Positions 17,811-25,201 of a DNA stretch of 57,830 nucleotides are shown here, in pieces; the first letter of the stretch is position 1; every line of letters begins with the position of its first letter. The translations under genes were made by a program, and so were the position numbers. This DNA is from Novosphingobium sp. AP12. Its GTDB lineage: Bacteria; Pseudomonadota; Alphaproteobacteria; Sphingomonadales; Sphingomonadaceae. The notes under the pieces were generated by a model that saw only the letters and a list, made by a program, of their open reading frames with translations, did not search any database and was not told the origin of the DNA. Location: positions 1 to 57,830 of the forward strand of contig NZ_AKKE01000155.1 in NCBI RefSeq assembly GCF_000281975.1. Direction: 5' to 3'.

Positions 17811-18245
17811 CTGACAGATAGAATATCTCCTGAACGTCGGTCATGGCTAATGTCCCGCGTGGGTAGCAAGGATACACTGCCGGAATTGGTGGTGCGTCGC
17901 CTATTGCATTCAATGGGTCTGCGCTTTCGTCTGCACCGAAAGGACTTACCTGGTCGCCCCGATCTTATTCTGCCAAAATATCAAACTGCCATCTTCGTTC
18001 ACGGGTGTTTTTGGCACAGGCATCCAGGCTGTTCGAAGACTTCCAATCCCAAAAGTCGGCCAGAATTTTGGCAGGCAAAATTTTATGCTAACGTTCAGCG
18101 GGACGCCCGTGTAGTTTCCTCGCTTGAAGCTATCGGATGGAAAGTAGAAGTTATCTGGGAGTGTGAAACTCGCGATAAAGTTAAGCTCGAAAAGCGCTTG
18201 CGCGACATATTCTGCTTGGATGAGGGTTGGGGTAATCGACCATGA
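17811..18245 (+). CDS. vsr: Very short patch repair endonuclease, probable CTG start
   Basis: 144 aa if begun at CTG 17811. Vsr nicks 5' of the T in T:G mismatches left by 5-methylcytosine deamination, and so accompanies C5-methylases. The conserved N-terminal SPERRSWLMSRVGSKDT starts upstream of the first ATG (17850), so translation must begin earlier. The frame after the dcm stop (TAA 17805-17807) offers CTG at 17811 with GGAG at 17801-17804. Catalytic features GRPDLIL and FVHGCFWHRHPGC are present. The ATG at 17850 is the fallback start and would lose the N-terminal motif. It overlaps the next gene by 4 bp. Confidence 0.88.
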   Translation: MTDRISPERRSWLMSRVGSKDTLPELVVRRLLHSMGLRFRLHRKDLPGRPDLILPKYQTAIFVHGCFWHRHPGCSKTSNPKSRPEFWQAKFYANVQRDARVVSSLEAIGWKVEVIWECETRDKVKLEKRLRDIFCLDEGWGNRP

Positions 18246-19162
18246 AGGCAGTCTTGGACACAAAAGTCTCGTCTGCTTACGATGATGAAGTCGCCGAAAG
18301 GTATCATTTTCCTAAGAGATACTTAGGACTTCTTGTGCAGTCCATTGGTGATTGGGTAATATTTCGCCAGCCTCGCGCCTCTGGAGGCAGCTTGGCCTAT
18401 TTTGCGACTGGTTTAGTCCGTGAAATACTAGAAGACGCGACAATGCCAGGGCACTACTACGCATATATTGAGAATTTCTTGCCTTTTGATGTGGCGGTCC
18501 CTTGGTTCGCAAATGACCGATACGCAGAGCGGACTTTGCGCGAGATGCCGAGTCGTGCTCAAGTTGGCATTTATCTGCGGGGCAGGTCAGTAAGAGCGCT
18601 TGGTGATGACGACTTTTTCGCAATCATCGAGGCTGGATTTGAGGAAGCATGGAACGAAGATGTGCTCACCATCGACGAGATCGCCTCACCGTTGCTGCAT
18701 CGTTCGTTAATCGACACAACTATCTTTCATCGCGAAAGAGCTATCCTGACGCGTCTCACCAATCGAGTTATTCGGGATCGGAGTTTTCGCCGTGCCGTGT
18801 GCACGGCTTACGAGAACCGTTGTGCTATCACCGGCTTACAAATATTTGATCGGAAGGGCGGGGCTGAAGTCCAGGCTGCCCATATTCTTCCGGTAGCGAA
18901 CGACGGACCCGACATAATATCAAATGGTATAGCACTGTCGAGCACTGTTCACTGGATGTTTGATCGACATCTAATTTCTATAGGCGAAGACCATCGCATA
19001 CTAGTTGATCATGAGGCCGTGCCGAAAGTCATACAATCATATCTCGCCTCGCTGTCGGGAATGGTGTATCTTCCAAAATATAGTCAGTACTGGCCGTCAG
19101 AAAAATTCCTGTCTATTCACCGCAGAATTTTCTTTAGCGGCAATTTGCGGGATTCTTATTAA
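18242..19162 (+). CDS. HNH endonuclease, probable restriction enzyme of the Dcm/Vsr operon
   Basis: 306 aa, coupled to vsr by an ATGA overlap. The C-terminal half (residues about 195-265) holds an HNH nuclease: NRCAITGLQIF, then VQAAHILPVANDGPDIISNGIALSSTVHWMFDRHLISI, with the metal-binding Cys, His and Asn/His residues in order. The N-terminal about 180 residues are unassigned and may read DNA; they include VFRQPRASGG-like basic/aromatic stretches near IGDWVIFRQ. In this operon it most plausibly cuts unmethylated copies of the methylase target (type II). That role is from context. It converges with the next gene, sharing stop-codon bases. Confidence 0.85.
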   Translation: MKAVLDTKVSSAYDDEVAERYHFPKRYLGLLVQSIGDWVIFRQPRASGGSLAYFATGLVREILEDATMPGHYYAYIENFLPFDVAVPWFANDRYAERTLREMPSRAQVGIYLRGRSVRALGDDDFFAIIEAGFEEAWNEDVLTIDEIASPLLHRSLIDTTIFHRERAILTRLTNRVIRDRSFRRAVCTAYENRCAITGLQIFDRKGGAEVQAAHILPVANDGPDIISNGIALSSTVHWMFDRHLISIGEDHRILVDHEAVPKVIQSYLASLSGMVYLPKYSQYWPSEKFLSIHRRIFFSGNLRDSY

Positions 19163-20112
19163 GAGAGTATTTGAGCAAATGTCGGATAATGGCGATAGTG
19201 CTCTTCAAATGCTCTCAGCTGTTCTTCTTCTAAATCAAAGCCGAGTTCGCGCACATCAGAACGGGTGAGGTTCCCCCGCCCCGGTACGGCCGCTTGAAGC
19301 ACCGCAACCTCCTTGGAAGTGAGATGGGGCGCAACGATTGGCTCTGTGACAAACCCGGGCCAGTCTCGACGTAACATCGATTGTCGAATTTCTTTCGTGA
19401 GCGCTTCGTGGGGAAAGACTGACCCAATTGTCACCATCGAAGCCTTATCCTGATAAGGTAAATGAAACGCACGAATGGATGGGTTGGGTTTCGATGCCCG
19501 CCTACTTGCATTATCAAGCAATGTGAGCAGCAGTTCGCCAATCGTTGTCGATAATTGGAGTCCCGCCACATCCGAACGTGTTAGATGGCGCGTGCTTCGG
19601 CTACCAAATAATTCAGCTAGCCGCTCCAAAATTTGACGAGGATTGGCGCCATATCGTTTTTCACTCGTATCGACGGTTACCAATATGACACTGTCGTCTT
19701 TTGCTTCAGCGACGACCGCTCTTAATTCCTCAACGATCGATTCCTTTACTTCGCAATCATAGTCTAGCCACAAAAGGGTTGGTGTATTAACGAATCGTGC
19801 CTGTCCAAGCAGGCTAGGCAGCACTACGTCAGACGTCCCACGCTTTACTTCTACGAAACGGTAGGGGCGATTGAACCGTGCTCTTCTGAAGCCTATCAAA
19901 TTTTGCTCGATAGAGACCATCCGCTTTATGCCAAGAATTTTATGGGCAAGGATGAAGTCAGTGAACCATATTGATCCAAAGCCGATGTACGCGGCGTTGC
20001 GCCATTGCAACTTGTCTTGCAACCGACGGAGGCCATCAAAAACAAGTCCACGTTGGATAGTTTTACTCGGGCGAAGGCTGTAATTTATCGCCGTGAATGA
20101 TGGCGGTTTCAT
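19159..20112 (-). CDS. Methyltransferase-fold-like protein coupled to a GHKL ATPase
   Basis: 317 aa, family not recognised with certainty. The N-terminal half reads like a Rossmann methyltransferase: AAYIGFGSIWFTDF at the motif I position, an acidic strand end in RMVSIEQN, then TPTLLWLDYDCEV and DSVILVTVDTSEKRYG. Motif I is not a canonical GxGxG, so SAM binding is uncertain. The C-terminal region (after about residue 200) has no recognised motif. Its ATG overlaps the TGA of the ATPase gene (ATGA at 20109-20112), so the two are translationally coupled and probably work together. Its own stop shares bases with the convergent HNH gene. Confidence 0.7.
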   Translation of the reverse strand: MKPPSFTAINYSLRPSKTIQRGLVFDGLRRLQDKLQWRNAAYIGFGSIWFTDFILAHKILGIKRMVSIEQNLIGFRRARFNRPYRFVEVKRGTSDVVLPSLLGQARFVNTPTLLWLDYDCEVKESIVEELRAVVAEAKDDSVILVTVDTSEKRYGANPRQILERLAELFGSRSTRHLTRSDVAGLQLSTTIGELLLTLLDNASRRASKPNPSIRAFHLPYQDKASMVTIGSVFPHEALTKEIRQSMLRRDWPGFVTEPIVAPHLTSKEVAVLQAAVPGRGNLTRSDVRELGFDLEEEQLRAFEEHYRHYPTFAQILS

Positions 20113-21464
20113 TCTTCATCCACCATGTCGTTATAGGCGTAATCAAATGCCTTTTGCCCAACATCCCGGTTTGACAACGTAGTGTCGCCCATCGCGCGAG
20201 CAAGATTTTTTACACGGTCTAAGGCTACTCGAAACTGAATGCTAGTTTCTCTAGGACCTGAACGCTTTAACGCAGGAAGTGTAACTTTCGCGCTATGGGT
20301 CATTGAAAATATCGAGGTTTGCTTCGCAAGGCTTTCTCTTTGCTCGGCTGCGGCGACTTCATTTTTACGAGCGTTAGTATAGTCGATCCAAGCTCGCGTA
20401 GGAGGCTTCATTTTCGGTCTGGCTCGGCGATAAACAACAGATGAAAGATCGATGCTTCGCTTGGTGGTTGTAAGGGGAAGCAGCTCCGTGTTGTCAGAAG
20501 AAAAGATCATGATACCGTAGAAGCCGGTGTATTGGGGGTGCCAGGCGGGAAAGTCATCTCCCCAAACTGAAAGCATGCTTTTATCAGCCGCCATAACAAC
20601 GCGGCCATTACATGCTACGTACCATCCCGATTTTTCTTCACGTTCGGTCTTTTCTGTCGGATCATTGCTCTCTGGAGGGGGGAACGCATATCCAGCCGCA
20701 ATTTCCACATGAACTTCATCTTCACCAATTTTTTCGACATAGCTGTCATTCAGAGGTTCAAAATCTCCACCACTTAGCAGTTTAAACACTTCGCCCCGGA
20801 CCTTATGCCCATTCACTTTGATTGTTAGGCCATGATGAAGGTGTAGCGCGTAATCGCGGGCAATGGTATCTATCAGTAGAGGTTCAAAATCACCGTCTCC
20901 CAGTCTCGCTTTGGCTGGATCGGTTAATTTTGTCACAGTAATTTTTAGACCATCATTCTCAAGATCGGCTGCCGATTTAATCGGAAAGTCCCAATCTTTA
21001 CTCTGTCCTTTGACCCACGTAGGCACGTCGATCGGGACTACAAACGATGACCGCTTCGTTCCGACTTTGTAGGTGCTGTTGATGTCAATCTTCTCACCAA
21101 GTTTGAAGATGGCGCGCTTTAGGCCGATCCCATATACACCGATACTAAATTCAGCTTCTTCTTCGCGAGCAACGTCTGTTCGTCCGAAAGTAAAAGCGTA
21201 CGCTTTTGCAACTTCCAATGACATGCCGCCGCCATTGTCCGTGATTGTGAAGCCTTTTTCGTCGAATTTTACGTCGATCATAGCTTTGGAGAAATTGGGC
21301 CCAGATTGCAGCCCAAGGCGTTTTTTTCCTAGCTTACGCCACGCCGCGTCGACGCTATTATCAATTAGATCAAGAATACAGTCTTCGACGGATATGTCGC
21401 GGGTCAGCATTCTAACAAAAAATGCTCTGCTAGCATTTGCATTTGCACGGGCTATCTCAGGCAC
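20109..21464 (-). CDS. GHKL (Hsp90/MutL/MORC-like) ATPase
   Basis: 451 aa with a GTG start at 21464 preceded by AGGAGA. The Bergerat fold is clear: N-box EDCILDLIDNSVDAAW, G1 ITDNGGGM, G2 YGIGLKRAIFKLG. A second domain (residues about 200-340) ends in TKRSIDLSSVVYRRARP, reminiscent of MutL/MORC transducer regions with a conserved Lys. There is no histidine-kinase dimerisation domain or receiver. Prokaryotic MORC-like ATPases are known to occur with restriction-modification genes (work of Iyer and Aravind), which fits the neighbours. Function in this pair is unknown; ATP-driven dimerisation or DNA clamping is inferred. Confidence 0.87.
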   Translation of the reverse strand: MPEIARANANASRAFFVRMLTRDISVEDCILDLIDNSVDAAWRKLGKKRLGLQSGPNFSKAMIDVKFDEKGFTITDNGGGMSLEVAKAYAFTFGRTDVAREEEAEFSIGVYGIGLKRAIFKLGEKIDINSTYKVGTKRSSFVVPIDVPTWVKGQSKDWDFPIKSAADLENDGLKITVTKLTDPAKARLGDGDFEPLLIDTIARDYALHLHHGLTIKVNGHKVRGEVFKLLSGGDFEPLNDSYVEKIGEDEVHVEIAAGYAFPPPESNDPTEKTEREEKSGWYVACNGRVVMAADKSMLSVWGDDFPAWHPQYTGFYGIMIFSSDNTELLPLTTTKRSIDLSSVVYRRARPKMKPPTRAWIDYTNARKNEVAAAEQRESLAKQTSIFSMTHSAKVTLPALKRSGPRETSIQFRVALDRVKNLARAMGDTTLSNRDVGQKAFDYAYNDMVDEE

Positions 21465-21482
21465 TGCGTTCTCCTAGTGCTC

Positions 21483-21983
21483 TTATCCCAATCGCTTTAA
21501 CGTCATCTTATTGGACTGGACTTGTCCATTGGAAGACCAGCCGCTCCAGTAACCTGATCCGTGATTGAGGGAGCCATGCAGCGTCACTTGAAAAACGCCG
21601 AAATAGCCACGACCTTCATCCTTAGGGTCATACCATCGTCCGGTGAGCGTGCGCTCCGATAGCTTGCCGACGAACACGCACTTTTCTTTGCCGCCGTCCA
21701 GCAGCACGGTGTTAGTCGTAAATGTGACATTGCCGAGCACGGCGTGAATGCTGACCTGGTCCGTATTTTCGTTTGCAAGCCGTGAGCCATTCACGTGCCA
21801 CGTGACTTCCCAAAGGCCGTCAAAAGGCTTGCGTGGAAAAATAACGGAAAGTCCGCGGATAAATCGGGCCCGATCTGTTGCCGCTTTTACGGGCGCGATC
21901 ATAACTGAGCGGATGCCGAATGTAATCGCCGAGGCCGCTGCTCCGCCCACCGCAGACAGTACGTCAATGCCTAGAATTTCCAC
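21483..21983 (-). CDS. Membrane-anchored small beta-rich protein, unknown function
   Basis: 166 aa from a GTG at 21983. Residues about 5-30 (VLSAVGGAAASAITFGIRSVMIAPV) could form a membrane segment. After a basic linker, residues 53-166 look all-beta: FDGLWEVTWHV, VSIHAVLGNVTFTT, CVFVGKLSERTLTGRWYDP, YFGVFQVTLHG, GYWSGWSSNGQVQSNKMTLKRLG. The recurring G-x-W/Y ends suggest a lipocalin-like meander. It lies 18 nt upstream of the GHKL gene on the same strand and may be the first gene of that operon. The layout recalls membrane beta-barrel effectors such as Cap15 of CBASS, but no CD-NTase is nearby. Homology unproven. Confidence 0.6.
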   Translation of the reverse strand: MEILGIDVLSAVGGAAASAITFGIRSVMIAPVKAATDRARFIRGLSVIFPRKPFDGLWEVTWHVNGSRLANENTDQVSIHAVLGNVTFTTNTVLLDGGKEKCVFVGKLSERTLTGRWYDPKDEGRGYFGVFQVTLHGSLNHGSGYWSGWSSNGQVQSNKMTLKRLG

Positions 21984-22236
21984 GTTAAATAGTCCCCCTG
22001 GCTAGGTGACATAATCTGCGACCAGGGGAATATCAACACGCTGGTTATCATGCAGATATTTGGTCCAGTTCCGACGACGTGCCCCAGAAGGTCCTGCCCA
22101 TGTGGGAATGGGAAAGGGGGCGAGCCTGGCCTCGTTTCGTGTCCCACACGGGTCGGCCCTCTTTTTTGAAACAGTCGTCCCTCAAGGTCTAAACTCATGT
22201 GGGGCGTTGCCTGCTGCTGGACGGTCCCGGCCTGAC

Positions 22237-22560
22237 CTATAGGGGCTGGCAGTGCCCACAGGCTTTCGAGAATGACCCGTCAGCCCGGCCTAGCCTCCGA
22301 GTGAAGGATCGTAGGTCGGCGATGTCGTTGGCCACGACTTTCCGGTAGCCCCGTTCTGTGTAGGAACCGTCATCCCTGCCGGTAGCGATGGTGCGGCAGG
22401 TCGCGCGATGCAGGACGGTATAGGCCGGTCGGAGCCCGCGTTCGACGTTCAGGACAAAACCATCTGGATGATCCGCAACCCAACGCAGGTAGCCTGCGTC
22501 ATCGTCGGAAAACTCGAACGCTGGCACCGGGGTCAAAGCGGGTTCGCGATTGTCAGGCAT
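22237..22560 (-). CDS. Small Cys/His protein coupled to the GmrSD-like gene
   Basis: 107 aa. ATG at 22560 overlaps the end of the GmrSD-like gene by 8 bp; a TTG at 22569 is also in frame. No family is recognised. The mid part reads GLRPAYTVLHRATCRTIATG and the end FSKACGHCQPL. The Cys in HRATC plus the C-terminal CGHC could hold a zinc ion. The tight overlap implies co-translation and a helper role for the nuclease. The 253-bp stretch between its stop side and the preceding gene (21984-22236) shows no gene. Confidence 0.6.
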   Translation of the reverse strand: MPDNREPALTPVPAFEFSDDDAGYLRWVADHPDGFVLNVERGLRPAYTVLHRATCRTIATGRDDGSYTERGYRKVVANDIADLRSFTRRLGRADGSFSKACGHCQPL

Positions 22561-24454
22561 AGCTTGCAACTTGTTGCACGGCGGGGGCCTTCACCATTCC
22601 GGCCATCCCTGGCGGCGAGGGCCAGATGATCGCCGCCGTCTCGAATAGGGTCGCCGCGCGCGCGGCGATGGTACTCTCGTTCCACTCGGTCGGATGGTCG
22701 CGCAAAAGTCGGGCGTTGAGTTCCAGCTTGGTATGCAGTCCGAGCCCGGCTTGCTTTGAACTCTGTCCGTCCGGTGCGGTCCACGGGCCGTGGCTTAGGG
22801 CTTTATTCAAGGCAGCGCTTACCAGCGTCAGGTTTCCTATTCCCTGCACCCGCCAGTTACGGTCGTCGCGCGTGACGGTGGGGTCGTGGATCGGCCAATG
22901 CGTGTCCCACGTCTGCGGCATGATGTGCTCGATCTCCAACTTGTCGAAGTTGAAGACCAGCACCGGCTCGGACTTTACCGCCTGCCGCTGGTAGTGCTCC
23001 TCAATGGCGCGCAGGACCATGAGGACGCGGTTTCTTCGCAGATTGCCGTAGAACTTCTTGTTCAGCCAATCGGACCTGAACGCTTCGTCGGTGGGCCACC
23101 TGTCCGGCCCATCGGGCGCTGCTGACAATGCGGCGTGCAGCGTAGGGGCCGCAGGGCTGTCGTCGGGAAGGCCAACGACCTTGTCCAGGAGGGCAAGCGC
23201 CAGCGTGCCGTAACCGCGCGTCTGCATTCCGCAGACCGTGCGGCGGACCAGATAGCTTTCCAAAATCTGGCCGCACAGGTTGCGGTCTACGGCATCGGAC
23301 CCCGGACGCCCCATAATCGCCAGCAGGAGCGGATGAAACACGATCACATCCAAGACCTTCAAGCGGCGCAGGAAGGTATCGAAGCGGGTCTTCCCGGAGG
23401 GGCCGTCAATCTCGCGGAACCGGACGGCATCGGCCTGAACATCCTTCATCAGGGCTGAAACGTCGAGCTTGCCCGCCTCGGTGCGGGCACCTCCAGAAGC
23501 AACATATGACAGGAAGCGATCATACAGGTGCTTTGCGGAGACCTGTTCACGAACGTGGCGCGTGATCCAGTTCAATAGGAACGTGTCGATCCGGGCTCGG
23601 GCGGCATGGCCGGTGCCGACATTGGCGCGCCAGTAGTCGCTGTCACTGTCGAATGGCCGCCAGTGTTCCGAGTACAGGTCTACGGTCTCCAGCCTTTGCC
23701 GAGTGCCCTCCCAAAGCAGCCAGTTCTTGATGAGGTCTGCCGGGAGAAGGGGCGTGCCATGCGCATTCAGTGTCTCGAAGATCGCTTGAGGTTCATCGCT
23801 GCTGTCCAGATCGAGAACGATCAGACGCAAATGATCCTTCAGAGCGCTGGCGAGCGCCTTGGCGCGCTCTCCATGCTGGTCCACGTTCAGCCACGTGGCG
23901 AACTCCTGACGGAAAAAGGCATAGGCTTGAGCCATTCGCGTATGGTGATGCAGGGGCCCATCAGCGGCGTTCGCATCCATGACATCGCGGAAGGGTACCC
24001 TGTCCTCATTGGTCGGCCAGACCTTGTAGCGCTCCTCATCCTCGGAATACGCAGGATTGCTTGTCAGTGGAGCGATCTGGCGCGCGGCAATGTCTACAGC
24101 CTTGGCGGCGGCCTCATCGCCCGTGACGAGAGGGCGCAGTGCTTCAAGGGCGTGCTCTGCCGCCTTCAGTACGAGTTGCAGCGTCGTAAGCCGCTGCTGG
24201 CCATCAATAACTTCGCGGCGAGGGAGGCTAAACACCGGGTTCGGGGTCTGCTCCAGCACCACCGTACCAAGGAAGTGGGCAGGCACCGCCTTGCCGTCGG
24301 CATTGAGAACCCGATCTGCCGCCGCCCGGACATCTTCCCACAGCGGCTCCCATTGATCTTCCCGGCTCCAAACGTATGGGCGCTGGAACAGTGGCACCGT
24401 GTAGCGGGTCTGCTGGGTAAACACATTCATCACGGAAATGTAGCTCGGCTGCAT
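22553..24454 (-). CDS. GmrSD-like type IV restriction protein (DUF262 + DUF1524)
   Basis: 633 aa. The N-terminal DUF262 (GmrS-like) domain shows YTVPLFQRPYVWSREDQ, the DGQQRLTTLQL nucleotide-binding motif and FETLNAHGTPL. The C-terminal DUF1524 (GmrD-like) HNH domain has LEIEHIMPQTWDTHW and a later GNLTLVSAALNKALS. This single-chain arrangement is that of fused GmrSD/BrxU-type nucleases that cut modified (for example glucosylated hydroxymethylcytosine) phage DNA using NTP. Substrate here is inferred from the family. It has its own leader next to the divergent resolvase gene. Confidence 0.9.
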   Translation of the reverse strand: MQPSYISVMNVFTQQTRYTVPLFQRPYVWSREDQWEPLWEDVRAAADRVLNADGKAVPAHFLGTVVLEQTPNPVFSLPRREVIDGQQRLTTLQLVLKAAEHALEALRPLVTGDEAAAKAVDIAARQIAPLTSNPAYSEDEERYKVWPTNEDRVPFRDVMDANAADGPLHHHTRMAQAYAFFRQEFATWLNVDQHGERAKALASALKDHLRLIVLDLDSSDEPQAIFETLNAHGTPLLPADLIKNWLLWEGTRQRLETVDLYSEHWRPFDSDSDYWRANVGTGHAARARIDTFLLNWITRHVREQVSAKHLYDRFLSYVASGGARTEAGKLDVSALMKDVQADAVRFREIDGPSGKTRFDTFLRRLKVLDVIVFHPLLLAIMGRPGSDAVDRNLCGQILESYLVRRTVCGMQTRGYGTLALALLDKVVGLPDDSPAAPTLHAALSAAPDGPDRWPTDEAFRSDWLNKKFYGNLRRNRVLMVLRAIEEHYQRQAVKSEPVLVFNFDKLEIEHIMPQTWDTHWPIHDPTVTRDDRNWRVQGIGNLTLVSAALNKALSHGPWTAPDGQSSKQAGLGLHTKLELNARLLRDHPTEWNESTIAARAATLFETAAIIWPSPPGMAGMVKAPAVQQVASYA

Positions 24455-24568
24455 TTCTACCCCTGTTGGATCGCGCGGGCCGGAAGTGGCGCTTCTGCCT
24501 ACGAATAGAGCGAAGTGACATTACCAAATCTACAAAGCCGACCACTTTTTTTGTCAACGCCGACTATA

Positions 24569-24617
24569 GCACGTGACATGTTATGTGCCTCTTGTCATTG
24601 TTTATAAACGATAAAAG
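24569..24617. promoter_or_regulatory. Resolvase res-like site region
   Basis: Just upstream of the resolvase start lie two inverted repeats. One is imperfect, centred on TTTATAAA (24601-24608), with 13-bp half-sites such as TTGTCATTGTTTA and TAAACGATAAAAG. The other, 24569-24588, has 10-bp arms with 8 of 10 bases paired (GCACGTGACA / TGTTATGTGC). AT-rich dyads of this size beside a serine resolvase gene resemble Tn3-type res subsites. The region also contains the promoters of both divergent genes. Assignment is tentative. Confidence 0.45.
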
Positions 24618-24625
24618 AGGTGAAA

Positions 24626-25201
24626 ATGCTTGTCGGTTACGCCCGTGTATCCACGGTCGATCAGGTTGCCGGGCTGGAAGGCCAAGTGCGCGACCTCGGT
24701 GCAACAGGTTGCACGAAGCTGTTTTCGGAACGGGTCTCCTCGGTCGCGCAACGCGATGAGTTGGCGGCGGCGCTGGAGTTCGTGCGCGAAGGTGACACGT
24801 TGGTCGTAACCCGTCTTGACCGGCTCGCCCGGAGCACGGCGGACCTGTTAGCGATCATCGCAACTCTCGAAGGCAAAGGAGTGGCCCTGCGCATTCTCGA
24901 CTTCGGCGGGCAAGCTGTGGACACCACCTCGCCATCGGGCAGGCTTATCGTGACACTTTTCGGCGCTGTTGCCCAGTTCGAGCGGGAGCTTCTGTTGGTC
25001 CGAATGCGTGAGGGCATTGAGAAGGCGAAGTCCGAAGGGAAATACCGTGGCCGCGTCCCTACAGCCTTACGGCAGGCTTCTCGTGTCCAGGCCATGCGGG
25101 CGTCAGGTGCCGGAGCGTCACAGATCGCAGCTTCGCTGAAAATCAGCCGGAGTTCCGTGTACCGCATTTTCGCGATGGGTGCCTCCTGTGAGAGCGTTTG
25201 A
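24626..25201 (+). CDS. Serine recombinase, Tn3 resolvase/invertase family
   Basis: 191 aa from ATG 24626 (AGAGG upstream; a GTG at 24620 is in frame). The catalytic domain has VGYARVSTVDQ with the nucleophilic Ser, LVVTRLDRLARSTADL, GRLIVTLFGAVAQFERELLLVRMREGI and a C-terminal helix-turn-helix (ASGAGASQIAASLKISRSSVYRIF). Length and layout match resolvases or invertases rather than large serine integrases. No transposase of the Tn3 family is nearby, so it may be a relic or serve to resolve island dimers. It overlaps the downstream frame by up to 23 bp. Confidence 0.92.
   Translation: MLVGYARVSTVDQVAGLEGQVRDLGATGCTKLFSERVSSVAQRDELAAALEFVREGDTLVVTRLDRLARSTADLLAIIATLEGKGVALRILDFGGQAVDTTSPSGRLIVTLFGAVAQFERELLLVRMREGIEKAKSEGKYRGRVPTALRQASRVQAMRASGAGASQIAASLKISRSSVYRIFAMGASCESV

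Noticed and set aside
19996..20014. Extra copy of the TGCAAC palindrome near 20 kb
   Set aside because: TGCAACTTGTCTTGCAAC is only a pair of half-sites in direct order, not the dyad with a 2-bp centre.
21484..21983. A CBASS system based on the beta-rich membrane protein
   Set aside because: No CD-NTase, ubiquitin-like or HORMA/TRIP13 gene is present nearby, so the call would rest on fold resemblance alone.
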